From NCBI GenBank assembly GCA_015039315.1, contig WIDE01000101.1, positions 1 to 64,000 of the forward strand: 64,000 nt of DNA, written 5' to 3'. A program made the translations under genes and the position numbers. This DNA is from Clavulina sp. PMI_390. Lineage: Eukaryota > Basidiomycota > Agaricomycetes > Cantharellales > Hydnaceae. The notes under the pieces are model-generated. The model was not told where the DNA came from and made no database searches. It saw nothing but the letters and a program-made list of their open reading frames with translations. Shown piece after piece: positions 35,080 through 47,239 of the stretch. Numbering within the stretch: position 1 is the stretch's first letter; each line of letters starts with the position of its first letter.

Positions 35080-36974
35080 TTAGGCAATCAACGATAATGT
35101 AGATTTGAGAGTGAGTTCACCAGATGAAAACACGCAAATGGACGGACGTACTTGTGTATCTGGCTGCCTCACAAACATTCTCCCTTGCGCACGGGGTGGG
35201 GGCGGGGGCTGGACCCCAAAGGGGTATTTCTTCGGGTCCGCAGGGATCTGAACCTCTTTATCAGCTGCCAGATCCCAAATAGCTCCCGTAGACCGAACGA
35301 GATGCTCCAGTGCGGAGCGAGGATTTTGGCCTGTTCGTACTATTCGTCAAGAGCATGGATGCAGAAAAAGAAAACACATAAGTAATAATCCTTGCAAATG
35401 GCCTCTAGAAGGATGATGGGACACGGAACTCGAAATTGCCGTGACGGTTAGTGGAAGGAAGGACCGCTCACATAATATTGCACTGTTAATTTGCTCCGCT
35501 AACCGCAGCCTCCGGTCATACTGCAGATACTCTCGCACATTGGAGGGGCTTTTGTGCTCGGGATCGGGGTAAGCCATTAGTGGCCATATCCCATCAAGCT
35601 CTTTTAAATACACAGCACGATCGGTGGGATCAGGGAGACCATTGACGATTTGTGCGAGCTCTTTGCCGAGGTGGAGGACGAGGGATTGGGATTGTGGACG
35701 GCGGGGTACCGAGGCAGAGGATGGATCCGGGGTGGAGGTGCCGGTAGGTGAAGGGCTAGGATATGTTGACACTACAGAAATGCTGTGATGTGGGGTAAGG
35801 AAGGAAGAGGGTAGTGGAGGCGGTTCTAAGGGGCGGGTGCGGACAGCTTCAATGAAGGACTGAATTTTAAGGTTGAGAGTGAGATGGCCGGGTGCTAGTG
35901 ATAGAGGGTAAAGGAATAAAGAGGAGCGAGGAGCTGAGGTGGTCGAAGAACGCCGTTGGAGAGCAGGGGGAGGTTGTGGGACTTCAGATTGCTGGGGAGC
36001 ACGGCCAGGATCGGTGGACTGTAGTACATTAGGGTAGTAAAGCTCCAAAAGTTCGGTGGCTTCTTTGATTCTACCCCAAAGGATATGTGTTTGAATTTCT
36101 GGTCCATGGTGAAGCTGGTTGAGATTTGGAAATGCAGGTGTAAGGTACTCAAGAACTCACCTTTTCGACGAGAAACGTCCTCCATCTCACCCTCAGGAGG
36201 CAAGTTATCAGAACCCAATTCCTGGTGCTCGCTACCCTGAGCCTCTTCAACATTCATCTTCACCCAACTGTCTTCAGTAACACTGCTTAGCTGTTCGCTT
36301 TCTCCAAGGGTCGCTTCAGTAACAGCAGCATTCGAGTGATCAGCATCCTCATCATCGTCAGCCTCTCCATCACCCATCACGATCGACCTTGAAAGCATTG
36401 ACACAGGCTCTGGATCGTGGTCCGAGTCTTGGTCTGATCCACCCTCCTCGTCAGGAGGTGGGCTCATAATATCATCGCCATCACGGTCTTTCAGTGGAGA
36501 AGAGGAAGAGGGAGCGTCCTGAGCGAGCGACGAGCTTGGCCGACTGAAGCTGAATTCTCTCGACGATGGCATCGATGCGTCAATGTCCGGCTCGGGGGTC
36601 ATTTCCAAAGAGGCGCCACTTGATGGGTTTGTTGGAGGAAACAAAAGTACAGGAGTGCTCATGCCAGTGCCAGCAGTACTCGCAATCGGAGCACGAGCGA
36701 GCGGACGATCAATAGCGCGTGTCCCGAAGCCAGACTCGAGCCCTGTGATCATTTTCACCCCATCGGAAGACCCGGACGTGTATGAGCTCGTTTGCATATG
36801 CTGCAGCTGCTCAGCGAAGGCACGGGCAGTGTTGACATGGCAGTTGTGGCGCAAGTAGGCTAGAATCTGCATGTTGTGGTAAATTAAGATTAGCAAGGGC
36901 GAATAGTGGGCAAGGTGCTCGAAATATACCAGCTGGGGAGGAATTTGACTGTCAATAATTGGTATATTGCTCAT
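35080..36974 (-). CDS. RanBPM/Gid-like LisH-CTLH-CRA protein
   Basis: Four exons, complement(join(35080..35339,35472..36098,36161..36866,36930..36974)), 545 aa. A LisH motif (about residues 16-45, ILAYLRHNCHVNTARAFAEQ) starts exon 2. A long acidic, Ser-rich region follows, then the CTLH segment (IQTHILWGRIKEATELLELYY-PNVLQ) and a CRA-like C-terminal half ending ALEHLVRSTGAIWDLA. This is the arrangement of RanBP9/10- and Gid-type subunits of the GID/CTLH ubiquitin ligase; that role is inferred. No SPRY domain is present, although Gid1/RanBP9 usually have one. The 63-nt first intron is in frame with no stop, but has a GTATAT donor, a TGCTAAT branch site and a GCAG acceptor. The final exon is read to the TAA at 35080; an internal GTACGT could be one more donor, so the last 20 residues are uncertain. 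Confidence 0.78.
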
Positions 36975-37169
36975 TTCGAACACTGAGGCCTCCTGACATA
37001 GACGGGAGGAGCGTGTGAATCATCCCAGCATAGCCACACACACGCTGGAGGGTTCGATGTGAATAGTACCACCATGGACGATATACCAGGATCGCAAACT
37101 TATAGGTAAATACATTATTAGAGGTCGCCTACAAAACACATGAATCCGTACATGCGGCGACTTGGCTGT

Positions 37170-38689
37170 CTAGTCCTTCTTCATACCGCTGACCGCGGCC
37201 ACAGTGTTTGCTCCAGGCACCCTACGCACATACGGGAGCAAAGTATTCAGACCGACTACTTCGAATTGGCCTGGGAACTCCTTTGCCAGCATCAGGTCTA
37301 AAATCCAGAGATGTGCACGTTCTAGTCAGCCTTGTTGTGTCTAAGCAGCAGGAAGGATGAATGGTGATGACGCACGTATAATCCCTGTGACGAGTCGGCT
37401 GGCCCCGATGCCCGTCAAGATATGCCACCACGCATGTCCTAAGTCGGGACGGAGGCGTGTGAGTGGGAGAAGAAGGGTTCCATCACGAGAATGAAGGATC
37501 GTGTGCTCACCTTGAGAAATCACACCTACGTATTCGCCCACAACACTCCTCCAGCCCGTCAAACTATCGCAGAAGATATTATCTAGGGGAAATATAGGAC
37601 GTCAGATTTAGAGGAGGATCAGCCTTCAATGTTTCTCATATCACACCTAGATTCCATATCACAAACCCAGACAAGAAGATGACGGCCCCACCAGCGCTCA
37701 GCAGCTTTGCTTCATGGGCCGCTTGGGGGCTCAGATGGGGCGCCTTCAAGTCGGATCGCACCAATAATGTGGAGCTAACCAGGAGGCCTCCGAAACATAT
37801 CTGGTGGAAGAGCGGATCACCAAATCCAACACTTCTCGAGGGTAGGTGGAGTGAACGCAAGTTGAAGCGAAGAGCACATAGTGGACGTCGCGTTTAGTGC
37901 TCATGAGTTAGTATAGAGGATGATGGAAACTTACTAGGTGACACAGACCAGTACTGGGATGAGGGTTATGAGAAGCTTCACCCAGAGGCGCTCGGAAGAC
38001 GTGGCACTTGGATTTCGACTGATGACGAGGGTGTAGAGTAACGTAGAGGTCCAGAAGATCATGGGAATTTCATCCAGTGCGACCTAGGCAAAAATATGAC
38101 ATGTTTTGAATCCGAGTGAGGGATGGTGGGTTGTACCATGAGATTGTTGGCGTTTTATTCAATAATGGAGGTCAGGAAGTAAGCACAAAGTGTTTGATCA
38201 CCAGCAGAGTGATATGGGACGTTACCTGAGCGTACCACTTGAGCGTCATGTGAAAGACTGCTGAGCCAATGCCAATCACTGCGATGAATGCATGCATCAA
38301 CGCAAAGCGACTCTTATGCGGGATGTCATTCGAAAAGGCTTGATATGCTCCGTGGACACCAAGAAAGACAAATTGGATGCTGCTCAGAGTGTTCCAGAAT
38401 CTATCGCGAGCGTCATGTTAAATCATAGGGTCAAGAAGCACCAGTGTGGTGAATACAATCCAAGGGTTCAGCTGGTGGGATGGGAGGTAGGACTGACTCG
38501 GCGATATAGCGTGTTATAGCATAGTTATCCTAGAAATGGACGACGAAGCCAGCTTCAGCATCGATAGAAACCTCCAAGTTGTTGCGTTTTGGCCTGGTGA
38601 CTCACCTCGCACCAGTCAATAGAGGAGGTGTGTTCGCCCAGCCAGCCACTAGCAAGCTGGCCAGCTCTATGCACTGGATCAATGCCCAT
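37170..38689 (-). CDS. Alkaline ceramidase, tandem copy 1
   Basis: Eight exons, complement(join(37170..37297,37376..37438,37511..37582,37647..37831,37935..38083,38226..38400,38498..38529,38606..38689)), 295 aa. It has the family landmarks: SSIDWCE-DNYAIT near the N-terminus, FWNTLSS, SAVFHMTLKWYAQ, and the metal-site motif GHAWWHILTGIG. Several hydrophobic helices are expected, as in the seven-helix Ypc1/Ydc1 enzymes of the ER. It should hydrolyse (dihydro- or phyto-)ceramide to sphingoid base and fatty acid. All eight exons correspond to those of the next gene, with identical lengths except the last (128 against 116 nt). That match confirms several weak splice sites (for example donor GTCAGT after a 32-nt exon 2). 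Confidence 0.9.
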
Positions 38690-39238
38690 GAGATGTTTGC
38701 AAGCAACCTTTGTGGGGGTTGGAACGGAAGAGATGGATGCGTCCTCTAAATTGGGCGCTAGTCGATACTCAATGAGTCGGAACCATCGTTGCCATCCTGG
38801 GCGTCAAACTCTACACAGTCATAGGCAGATGCAAAATGCTGTCTGTCTCAACAGAGGATCGAAGTTTTTCAGCCATCGTTGCTCCATGGGCTTTGATCGA
38901 CGGATGAAGAAGATGACATGGTGGTAAATTTTTGGAGCGAGCACTGGTAGCCGATTTGGTCAACAATATTTGCGCCTTCTCAATTGGATTTGCCCGCCTG
39001 ACAAGGGGCATCAGATTCAGTTCTGAACAACGACCTATATCATGAACGACAGCTGCAAGGACAATGCAAGATCGAAAATGGGACAAGTTTGTACTAGCAT
39101 GGATGCTGGTGCACAAGGTGCGAGACGAACAGCAGCCCCATGCTGGGGAATACATTGGGTCACAAATTGCAATACAAGTAGATGCACTAGAGGGAGGTCA
39201 GACACATATACATTCATCCATGTGCCGCTTTTCCCCAG
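38690..39238. other. Spacer between ceramidase copies
   Basis: 549 bases holding the promoter of copy 1 and the 3' end of copy 2. No other feature is seen. Confidence 0.5.
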
Positions 39239-40756
39239 CTAGTCCTGCTTGAAACCATTGCTTGTTCCTGGCGACACCCTACGCACATATGGGAGCAGAG
39301 TATTCAAACCGACAACCTCGAATTGTCCCGGGAACTCTTTTGACAGCATCAAATCTAAATGTCAGACATAGACACGTTTGCATGAACCTCATCGTGTATG
39401 GAGAGCACGGAGAGGTTGGCTCACATGTGATTCCTGTTGCCAGACGGCTCCCTCCCAGGCCCGTCAAGAGATGCCACCACGCATGTCCTGGGCAAGAAAA
39501 CGGATGTATTCGAGTGGAATGAAGGGTGAGAGGATGAGCGAGCCTCCATCTCATCAAAACTAGAAGGCTAGTTATGCTCACCCTGAGATATGACACCCAC
39601 GTACTCGCCCACAACACCTCTCCAACCTGTCAGGCTCTCACAGAAGATATTATCTGGGAGATTGATATTCATGAGCACATTTAGTCCGCGTTCGGAATTC
39701 GGCATTATTCGAACGCACCCAAATTCCAAATCGCGAACCCAGCTAGGAAGATGGCGGCCCCGCCCATGTTGAGTAACTTTGCTTCATGGGCCATCTGGGG
39801 GCTTAGCTGGGGCGCCTTATAGTCCGATTGCACAAGGAGCGTCGTGCTGATCAAGAGGCCACCGAAACATATCTGGTGGAAGAGAGGATCACCATATCCG
39901 ACACTGACCAGGAGGTGGGAACAATGTGAGATAAAGAGCACGTCACGGAGGTTACATTTAGTGCTCTGAAGGGGGAGGCAGAAGATGGAATGGCCTACTA
40001 GGTGACGCTGACGAGTATTGGGATGATAGAGATGAGGAGCTTGATCCGTAGGCGCTCGAAAGACGTAGCATTGGGGTTTCGACTGACGAGTAGCACATAT
40101 AGGGACGTGGATGCTGAGAAGATCATGGGTAGCTCGTCCAACACCACCTTATCGAGAGATAGGAGTAAGATTGGTTCGTTTTCAGGGAATGGTTTATGTT
40201 ATGCAATTGTTGGATCCATGATTTGATAGAGGAAAGTCAAGTGTGAGCACACGGAGGCATATGACGATTACTTATAGCGATGAACCTACCTGGGCGTACC
40301 ACTTGAGCGTCAGATGGAAGATTGAAGAGCCAATGCCAATCACTGCGATGAAGGCATGCATCAATGCGAAACGACTCTTATGTGGGAGGTCATTGGAAAG
40401 GGCGCGATACGCTCCATAGACACCGAGAAATACGAATGGGATGTTGCTGAGAGTGTTCCAGAATCTATCGCGTATGTCGTGTTAATTAGTATAGCGGCAA
40501 AATAATAGCTGCACAGATGCCACTCCGAAGCTTCAGTTGGTGTAAAGGGAGACGGAACTGACTCGGCGATATAGTCCGTTATAACATAATTATCCTAGGA
40601 ACAAGCGACATAGGCAGCATCAAGGTCAACGAAAATTTTTCGAGTTCCCGCATCCCAATGATGCCAACTCACCTCACACCAATCAATAGAGGCAGTGTGG
40701 TCGCCTAACCATCCTGTAGCAAGTTGGCCAGCTCTATGTACCGGATCAATGCCCAT
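39239..40756 (-). CDS. Alkaline ceramidase, tandem copy 2
   Basis: Eight exons, complement(join(39239..39354,39425..39487,39582..39653,39719..39903,39999..40147,40290..40464,40563..40594,40673..40756)), 291 aa. Exon phases and seven of eight exon lengths equal copy 1. Key motifs are retained: ASIDWCE-DNYVIT, SSIFHLTLKWYAQ and GHAWWHLLTGLG. The exon-4 region has diverged most (VVLDELPMIFSAST against VALDEIPMIFWTST), within a segment likely to face the membrane, so altered chain-length or base preference is possible. Both genes look intact. Head-to-tail orientation and shared intron positions show a tandem duplication. Confidence 0.9.
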
Positions 40757-41852
40757 GGGTTGTGATGCTTAAACGAACTTCGTAGGTGCTGAAAGGAGAG
40801 GGGTGAACGCTTCGTCGTCGTCGTCGTCTAAATTTGGTGTTGGGGGACACTCTCTCGTTCTCGGTCTTGCAAGGGCTGAAACTCAAGTCGCCAGCAGGAA
40901 TAGAATACACAGTGTGTCTGAGCCCAGGCTCACGCCCGTTGAACTACCGGCGACAGCGGGAGAGGGGTCAAGAGGGTGATGGTAAGGAAGCGGAAGTATT
41001 CAATCGTTTTTCGTCAGCAATGCTTGCAAATCTGTCAATCGATCACTCAACACCGCCCGAAAATGAAGCCACCCACATTCAGCACATGCTGTTAGCATAC
41101 GGTTATGAAGACTCTGCGATAATATTAGTAGCAGAGCTCCATTCCCCTAGCTTCATCCCATCCGAATGCATGCGTTGTCCCCCTCTCAATACATGGAGTT
41201 AATCATAAACCAGGTGGTAACAGCATTCGAATAGAGCTGGTTTGGCTGTTGCCATTGTCCTCGATTGGCTTCTGAAAAAAAAACACACCGGAACCGGGAG
41301 GGTTGTTCCCGGTCAACTTCCGGGCCAGGCGGGCTCAGCATCACGCGAAGGCTTCCGAAAGCTAGTGCTGGTATCCCGAAGTATATCTCCGAGAAACAGC
41401 GAGATATAGTATTGCTTAGCCAGGCAAATCCTTTGGTATTGCGTTGCCCAGAGCACTCAGGGCGATGGTCATGCCGGCTCCAAGCTCCTCCAATCTGGAC
41501 TGCAGTTCAGAGATCTTGCCCGAACAACGACCTGCAAGACAGCCTCCACCTGAACCTTATGTTGACCCAATGAGGTAGAGATCTTCGAGGCCCGTCGGAG
41601 CTACTTGAGGTACTCAAATGGTGTTCACCGCCCACAATGCCCAGCTATCAACTCGTTCCCCTTTGGGCTCAAGCTACCATTGAATGGCACAATCGCTCAT
41701 CGACGTTCCGGCCACTTAGACTCATTACGCGATGAGGTCTGGGAACCCCTGCTGTACGGCACTCCATACGCAACACGCCCGTCGGCAGCGATCTCAGAGC
41801 TGAACATGCTATTGTACATGGGGGCAAGAATTACATACAATGGAACAAATAC
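40757..41852. other. Intergenic, no gene recognised
   Basis: About 1.1 kb between the 5' end of ceramidase copy 2 and the 3' end of DyP copy 1. Only short ORFs without family motifs are present. Confidence 0.5.
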
Positions 41853-43933
41853 TTAGCTACTCGTAGGAGGGTTTTCGCACCAATTCTTGATGGCACTGAT
41901 GCTAGGAACAAAGAAGTACTCCCCGCCGCGTGACGTGATCCACCACTCTTGCTGGTATCCGGTGGCCGACGTATCGACCTTCTTCGCGACGCCCGTGACT
42001 ACGTATCTTGTATTTTTGTTATCTACCATCTTGATGACAACCGAGCCTTCATCAATGTCCACTGGGTCGGAGACTTGTGGAGCTTTTGGCGGACCTCCAA
42101 TGATCGGATCGGGGCCTAAAGCAAGAATAGGCGTCGATTGAGTCAAATACAAAGGCTTGGATAGAAAAAGGAGAGTCGGTTCGAGTTCAAGGGCTTACCG
42201 TGCACGGCAGGTTCAATGTTGGTTGCAGGGAAAAAGTCGTTCGCGGCGAACTTGGTTGTCTGGCGGTAGAACCCATTCTTGATGGACGACTGGTAGCACA
42301 CAAATAAGAGCCCGCGCTCAACTGATTGCAGGTCGCCCCGCTTCCAGCCGTTTTTCTCTTCGTCTGATACCTACAGTAAATGTATCAGGAGCAGGCCAGG
42401 TTTTGTAAGGTAGCTCGAGCCACTCACTTCTGGACCATACGGGATTCCAGCACGAACAATCATAGAGGCGTCAAGATAGTCTTTCTGGACGAACGGATCA
42501 AGACTACGCGGTGCCGTCTTCCGGATGTGGGCGGCAAATGGGCAGTTGGGAGGGCGATCTGGTTTATCGGCTACCACTCCTTCAGTATAGTCGAAGTTGT
42601 TGATTCTGTCTGGATCGGTATATTCGCTGGAGTCTCTGTAAGGGGTCAAAGCGAGGGGGGCACCCTGGGTGCAACGCGACGCATCAGCTCGTACTCAGTC
42701 GGTGGTGGAGAAGAAAATGGCTCACCGTTTTGAAACGCCCGACCATCCTCGCACCAAACAGATCCTTCCGCTGCTTGTCCGTAAGCGATGTATTTCCGAC
42801 TTTGGCGGGGACAGCTTTCCAGTTGCGGTCGATGTAGTCATTGAAGCCAAGGACATCCTGCTCGAGCTTGCGGAAAACCATGAAAGAACCATCCTTACAG
42901 AATGTAGGGCGCTGGATGGAGCTTGGGTCATCCTTGATGGGGTCGCCCGGATATCCCATTATGATGACGCCTGGCTTGACGATTCGCTGGCCTGGTTGGG
43001 GCTTCAGAATGAGATCCCTAAAAACATGAGATAATTCAGAAATGTATACACGTTTCAAATGAGGGGAGATAAACTTAGAAAAATCTTACTCAATACCGGG
43101 TTGAGAAATCCCATCCCGCCAGCCAAAATGTTCTCCGTCCCCTGGTCGAACTCGACCAGCCATTGAGGTGAAGGAAGCGATGGATGCTGCAAAGATTCTA
43201 CGAATATCGTTTTCTTCCGCCTCACAATCTGTGTCGGCTACAAAGAACCCATACCAAGGTTCATCAGATGGTGATCAATCGAAGTGAGGGAAATGCATGA
43301 ATACACTCACTTTTAGCTGCGACGACGAACACGCCATGTGTGGTGGCGTCATCGAAAATTTTGTTCCAGTCTCCCCTATCTCCAAGCTCGTATTTCTTCT
43401 TCCGCATCGAGCCATTGTCGAAGTGGAAGTCCCCCAAATCGTCCTTGATATTCAGGAACATCAGACCAGCCTTGCTGAAGGCAATTTGGTTCGAGGTGTA
43501 TGCGACGGAGCTGTCCTCGCTGATATTCTTGATACGCTCAGCAGTCGTGGCGGAGGAGGTGATTCGCGAGGCGTATCTACCCAGAGCTTGCCAGAACTGC
43601 TGGACGTCACGGACGATGAAGAATACAAAATGCTCAAATTTCTGTACGAGAATGGCAACGTCGTGAATTAGCGAGGAATGAGATCGTTGGGAGCTGAGAT
43701 ATTACCTTGGGAAACATGTAATAGATATCGCCCTGAATATTTTCAGTGTTTGGGGTATCAGTCGATTCTTTCTGGGCGGTCGTGAGTGTGGCCGGGATGA
43801 TGGAACGACGCTCAAGGTACTTCACACCGAAGGGGTTATTGAAGGTTACGGGCTTCGTCCCAGTAGCTCTAGAAGCATGGGGGGCGGGCAGGACACATGA
43901 TTCATCAGGGAGAATGACTGAAGAGGTGGACAT
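41853..43933 (-). CDS. DyP-type heme peroxidase, copy 1
   Basis: Seven exons, complement(join(41853..42115,42199..42370,42428..42664,42726..43017,43090..43237,43311..43641,43706..43933)), 556 aa. The distal catalytic Asp228 lies in the DyP signature FGWRDGISQPG. The proximal heme His379 is in FAAHIRKTAPR and the conserved Arg404 in MIVRAGIPYGPE. Fungal DyPs oxidise anthraquinone dyes, phenols and other bulky substrates with H2O2. No N-terminal signal peptide is seen (MSTSSVILPDES), unlike many secreted fungal DyPs, so an intracellular or leaderless-secreted enzyme is suggested. It is transcribed away from the adjacent GMC oxidoreductase gene across a 723-bp shared promoter. The whole unit is duplicated downstream. 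Confidence 0.92.
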
Positions 43934-44656
43934 GGTGGAAGCTGTGGACTACGGTCTCTTGGCAAGGCTAGGACACTTATATGAGCAAAGACAACTAGGA
44001 AGGACGCGCGCGCTTTCGCTCCATCGCATATGATAGGCCACGGGACGGATTTCGGAGCAAGGAGAGAAGCCCATGACACCCAGCACATGCTAAGATCCTT
44101 GGCTCGGATCACTTGCGCAACGACCAGTCCGTATTCACATTCTCAAAGAGGATAGACTGCAAAAGACAACACTTAGTGCAAGAATCACGCAGAATTGATG
44201 ATTTGACAGCTACGTGAGAAGAGCTACCCGGTGCTGCATGTGCATTCGTTGAGTCTCTGTTTTCACGAGTTGTTGAACTTTGTTGTTCGCTCGAGAGTCT
44301 CCGGTTGTCAGTTCAACAAGCTGTCAACCGCCGATCTAAAGTCCATGTCAGCAGTGAATCCTTAACGTAATGCGATTCTCGGACGCTTCTCTCCCACCTA
44401 CTTAAGCTGCTCGTTGTAGCGTGAAGCCTCCTACCTTCGTGAAGAAGGTCTTGTCCTCATGAGAGCTGGGCCATTGGCAAGATAAAGTACTCGGTCTGCG
44501 GAGCCCATCACAGTCATCTGACCAGTGAAACTCCGAGAAATTGAAGCTTCTTGAGCGTCTAATGTGTCTATCCTATTCTGTTATCTACACCATAGTCCAA
44601 CTATCTCTGAGTCGTCTACATCCCCCCCACTTCCCCACATAAAAAAAAACAACGCC
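43934..44656. promoter_or_regulatory. Bidirectional promoter region, DyP copy 1 / GMC copy 1
   Basis: 723 bases between two divergent start codons. A TATA-like TCATATAAG (plus positions 43976-43984) lies 43-51 bases before the DyP ATG, inside a 16-base block (43972-43987) repeated with one difference at 49763-49778 in front of DyP copy 2. No clear TATA was recognised on the GMC side, which has a CT-rich leader and an A run just before its ATG. Confidence 0.6.
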
Positions 44657-47239
44657 ATGTCTTTCCAAGCAGTGCCTACTAAGGCTGGGGTCTATCGAAT
44701 CAAGGTCTACGATAGCAGGGATGACTCGTATTGGCGATATATGAATGATGTCACCCCGCCATGGATCGAGTTGGCGACGCTCGATACGTCCAGCAGCGCT
44801 TTCAAAGTGGGCACACGGAATCTTGCTCACATAGTTTTTTTTTCTGAGGCCTTTTATTTAGTGGGATATCGCCCCCATATCGGGGAGCCCCTCAGAATTC
44901 ACTATCTCTCCAGTCGACGACTCCAACACTGGCATGGTGAGCAGCGGCCACCACCCTAGGCTCTACGGCGGTCACGGGCATCCAATCGGTAAAAAGGGTC
45001 CCTCGGCTAAATGGACTATCAAGAAGATGAATGATTCTGACGGATTCTCCAAGTGAGCAAGTCGCCTGGATCCTTCGAATGTCTCGCTGACCGCATACGC
45101 TATCGACAGGATTTACTGCGATTCTAGGTCCGAACCGCTCGATTCTGTCTTCACTGGCTTGGAAAAGGTTTGCACCTTCTGCCGCTTCCGACAGTCTCAT
45201 ACTCACGAATATTGCCCTCCAGAATCAAGCTGTCCATTTCAACACCGACCAAGACGTGAGCTACCTACTCTCCGCGCTGATACTCCCCTCTGACTCCCCC
45301 TTTACGATTCTCCTAGCGAGCGAATCAGAAATGGGTCTTCGAGCTTGTTCCACCAAGCAAGTCCCGCAAATCATTCAAGGAACTTTTCTTTAGCTTCACA
45401 GCTGAAGAAGCCGCGAAGCTAGAGTACGACATCATTGTCGTTGGCACTGGTATGGGAGGCGGTGTCGTTGCCGGCGACCTCTTCGACACGAACTCAAAGC
45501 TTGGGAGTGGTGCCAAGAGTGTCCTAGTCATCGAGAAGGGTGGCCTTCCTTTCCATTCTCACTGCCTGAATGCCGCCCGCCCCACCGGATTCGGTGAAGA
45601 TCGTGCTCAGCAGAACGACACATTCTTTGCGCTCTTCAAGGACGAATATAAGGGTACGGAGGGCAATGAGGACTGGAAGGGCGGCCCGATGTTCAACTTG
45701 GGTGGTCGTAGTGCTGCGTGGGGTCTTTTTGCGCCGCGTGTGCATGACGAGACTCTCAAGATGAAGTTTGCTGCTGGATCAGGCCTCGATGAGGAACTCA
45801 TCGGGACTTGGTATCGCAAGGCCGAGGAATTGATGAATCTGTCCCTCCCTGCTACCACCACGACACACCAAAATCTCATGGAGCGTCTCAACATGAAGAC
45901 GAAGCGCGACTGTCAGTGGCAGTGGGGCCGCATCACGTCCGAGTTCCACGACGACAAGAACTTCGACTTTGCCGCTGGCGCATACAGCACCATCGACAAA
46001 CTTGTTCAGATTGCCATGAGCAAAGGTCGGAAGCCTAACGGGGAGAGCATCGAACATCCCAACTGGAAGATTTTGCTCGATACTGATGTGCGCAAGGTGA
46101 CGTGGAGCTCTGATAATAAGACAGCAACGGGAGTCGTCGTGAAGGGGTCGGATGGCGCTGAGTATACGATCAAGCTCAAGGCAAGAGGCACTGGACCGGA
46201 TGCCAACGCCGCTCTTCCGGCAGTTGTCCTCGCTGCTGGAAGCGTCGCATCACCTGCTATCCTGATGCGCAGTGGTCTCACAGACTTCCTCACTCAGAAC
46301 GGTGGCCTCCATCTCACAGACCACGATATCTTCTCGAGGGCGTACACCTTCCGCTACCTGGATCCTGCCGACAGAGACCGTATCGGCTCAATGAAGCTCC
46401 AGAGTTATCTACGCCCCAGACCTGGTTCCCCCATCGCACTGGCGAATATCGCCATCGACGCATCTTCCTTCCTGCCTCGTGGTCCTGTGGGCAATGATCG
46501 GGTGAATCAGACGTTCCCGCTGCTCACAGCTGCCTTCATACGGCCAACAGAGCTATCAAAGACGAACATTATCAGGCTTGATGACGACGGTGAACCAGTT
46601 GTCACTGTCGCTCGCGATCGACGGACGGGCGATGATAAAGCGGACGTTGCGCAGCTCCAGGATGTTACTATCAAGGCGATCGAAGTTATTAAAGAGGCTC
46701 TCCAGATTGAAATTCTCGACGAGGACAAGGATTGTGATGACTTCTTCCGCTATCTTGAGTTGGGCGGAGTAGCACACGAGCTTGGAACCATTCCCATGCC
46801 CGGGACGAAAAAGTCGCCCTCCTGCGTCGACTCTGATCTCAAGCTGCGAAGCAAGCAGGGAATTTACGTGTGCGACCTCTCCGTCTTCCCCTACTCTCCT
46901 GAAGTCAATACCAGTTTGACTCTCGTTGCACTCGCACTCCGTCTTTCACGCAAGATCCACTCACCTATTCCTGAGATACGCACCCTCGATGATGACACCG
47001 TATCCGTCGTCAACCAGACAGGTGACAAGATCCGTGTGTTTGTTTCGAACGAGGCCGGCGTAGCTGGAGATAATCAGGAGGAGATCCTCGCGCCTGGAGC
47101 AGACATGTCCCGAAAAAGGAAGCATGGCGTGACAGAAGCTACATTCGTTTATCGTCTGAAGTACAAAAGCACCACCGAGTTCGTCAATGACCCAGTTCTC
47201 TATATTGCTAAGCCCGGGAAATCGCTCTTAATCCAATGA
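44657..47239 (+). CDS. GMC-type flavin oxidoreductase with beta-trefoil-like N-terminal domain, copy 1
   Basis: Five exons, join(44657..44806,44862..45052,45110..45167,45223..45255,45317..47239), 784 aa. Residues 1 to about 155 form a separate domain with a repeating W-x-I/W-T-I-K pattern ending DQDRANQKWVFELV, resembling beta-trefoil lectin-like or mycocypin-like modules. A Lys/Ser linker leads to the FAD-binding Rossmann motif VVGTGMGGG (187-192 core). The C-terminal GMC domain carries a His631 (GVAHELGTIPMP) and Asn675 (SPEVNTSLT) pair spaced as in pyranose 2-oxidase. A further segment of about 80 residues (from about 705) follows and is not recognised. Most likely a sugar or alcohol oxidase making H2O2 in the cytosol or at a glycan-rich surface; no signal peptide. 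Its neighbour, a DyP peroxidase, would use the H2O2. Confidence 0.85.
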
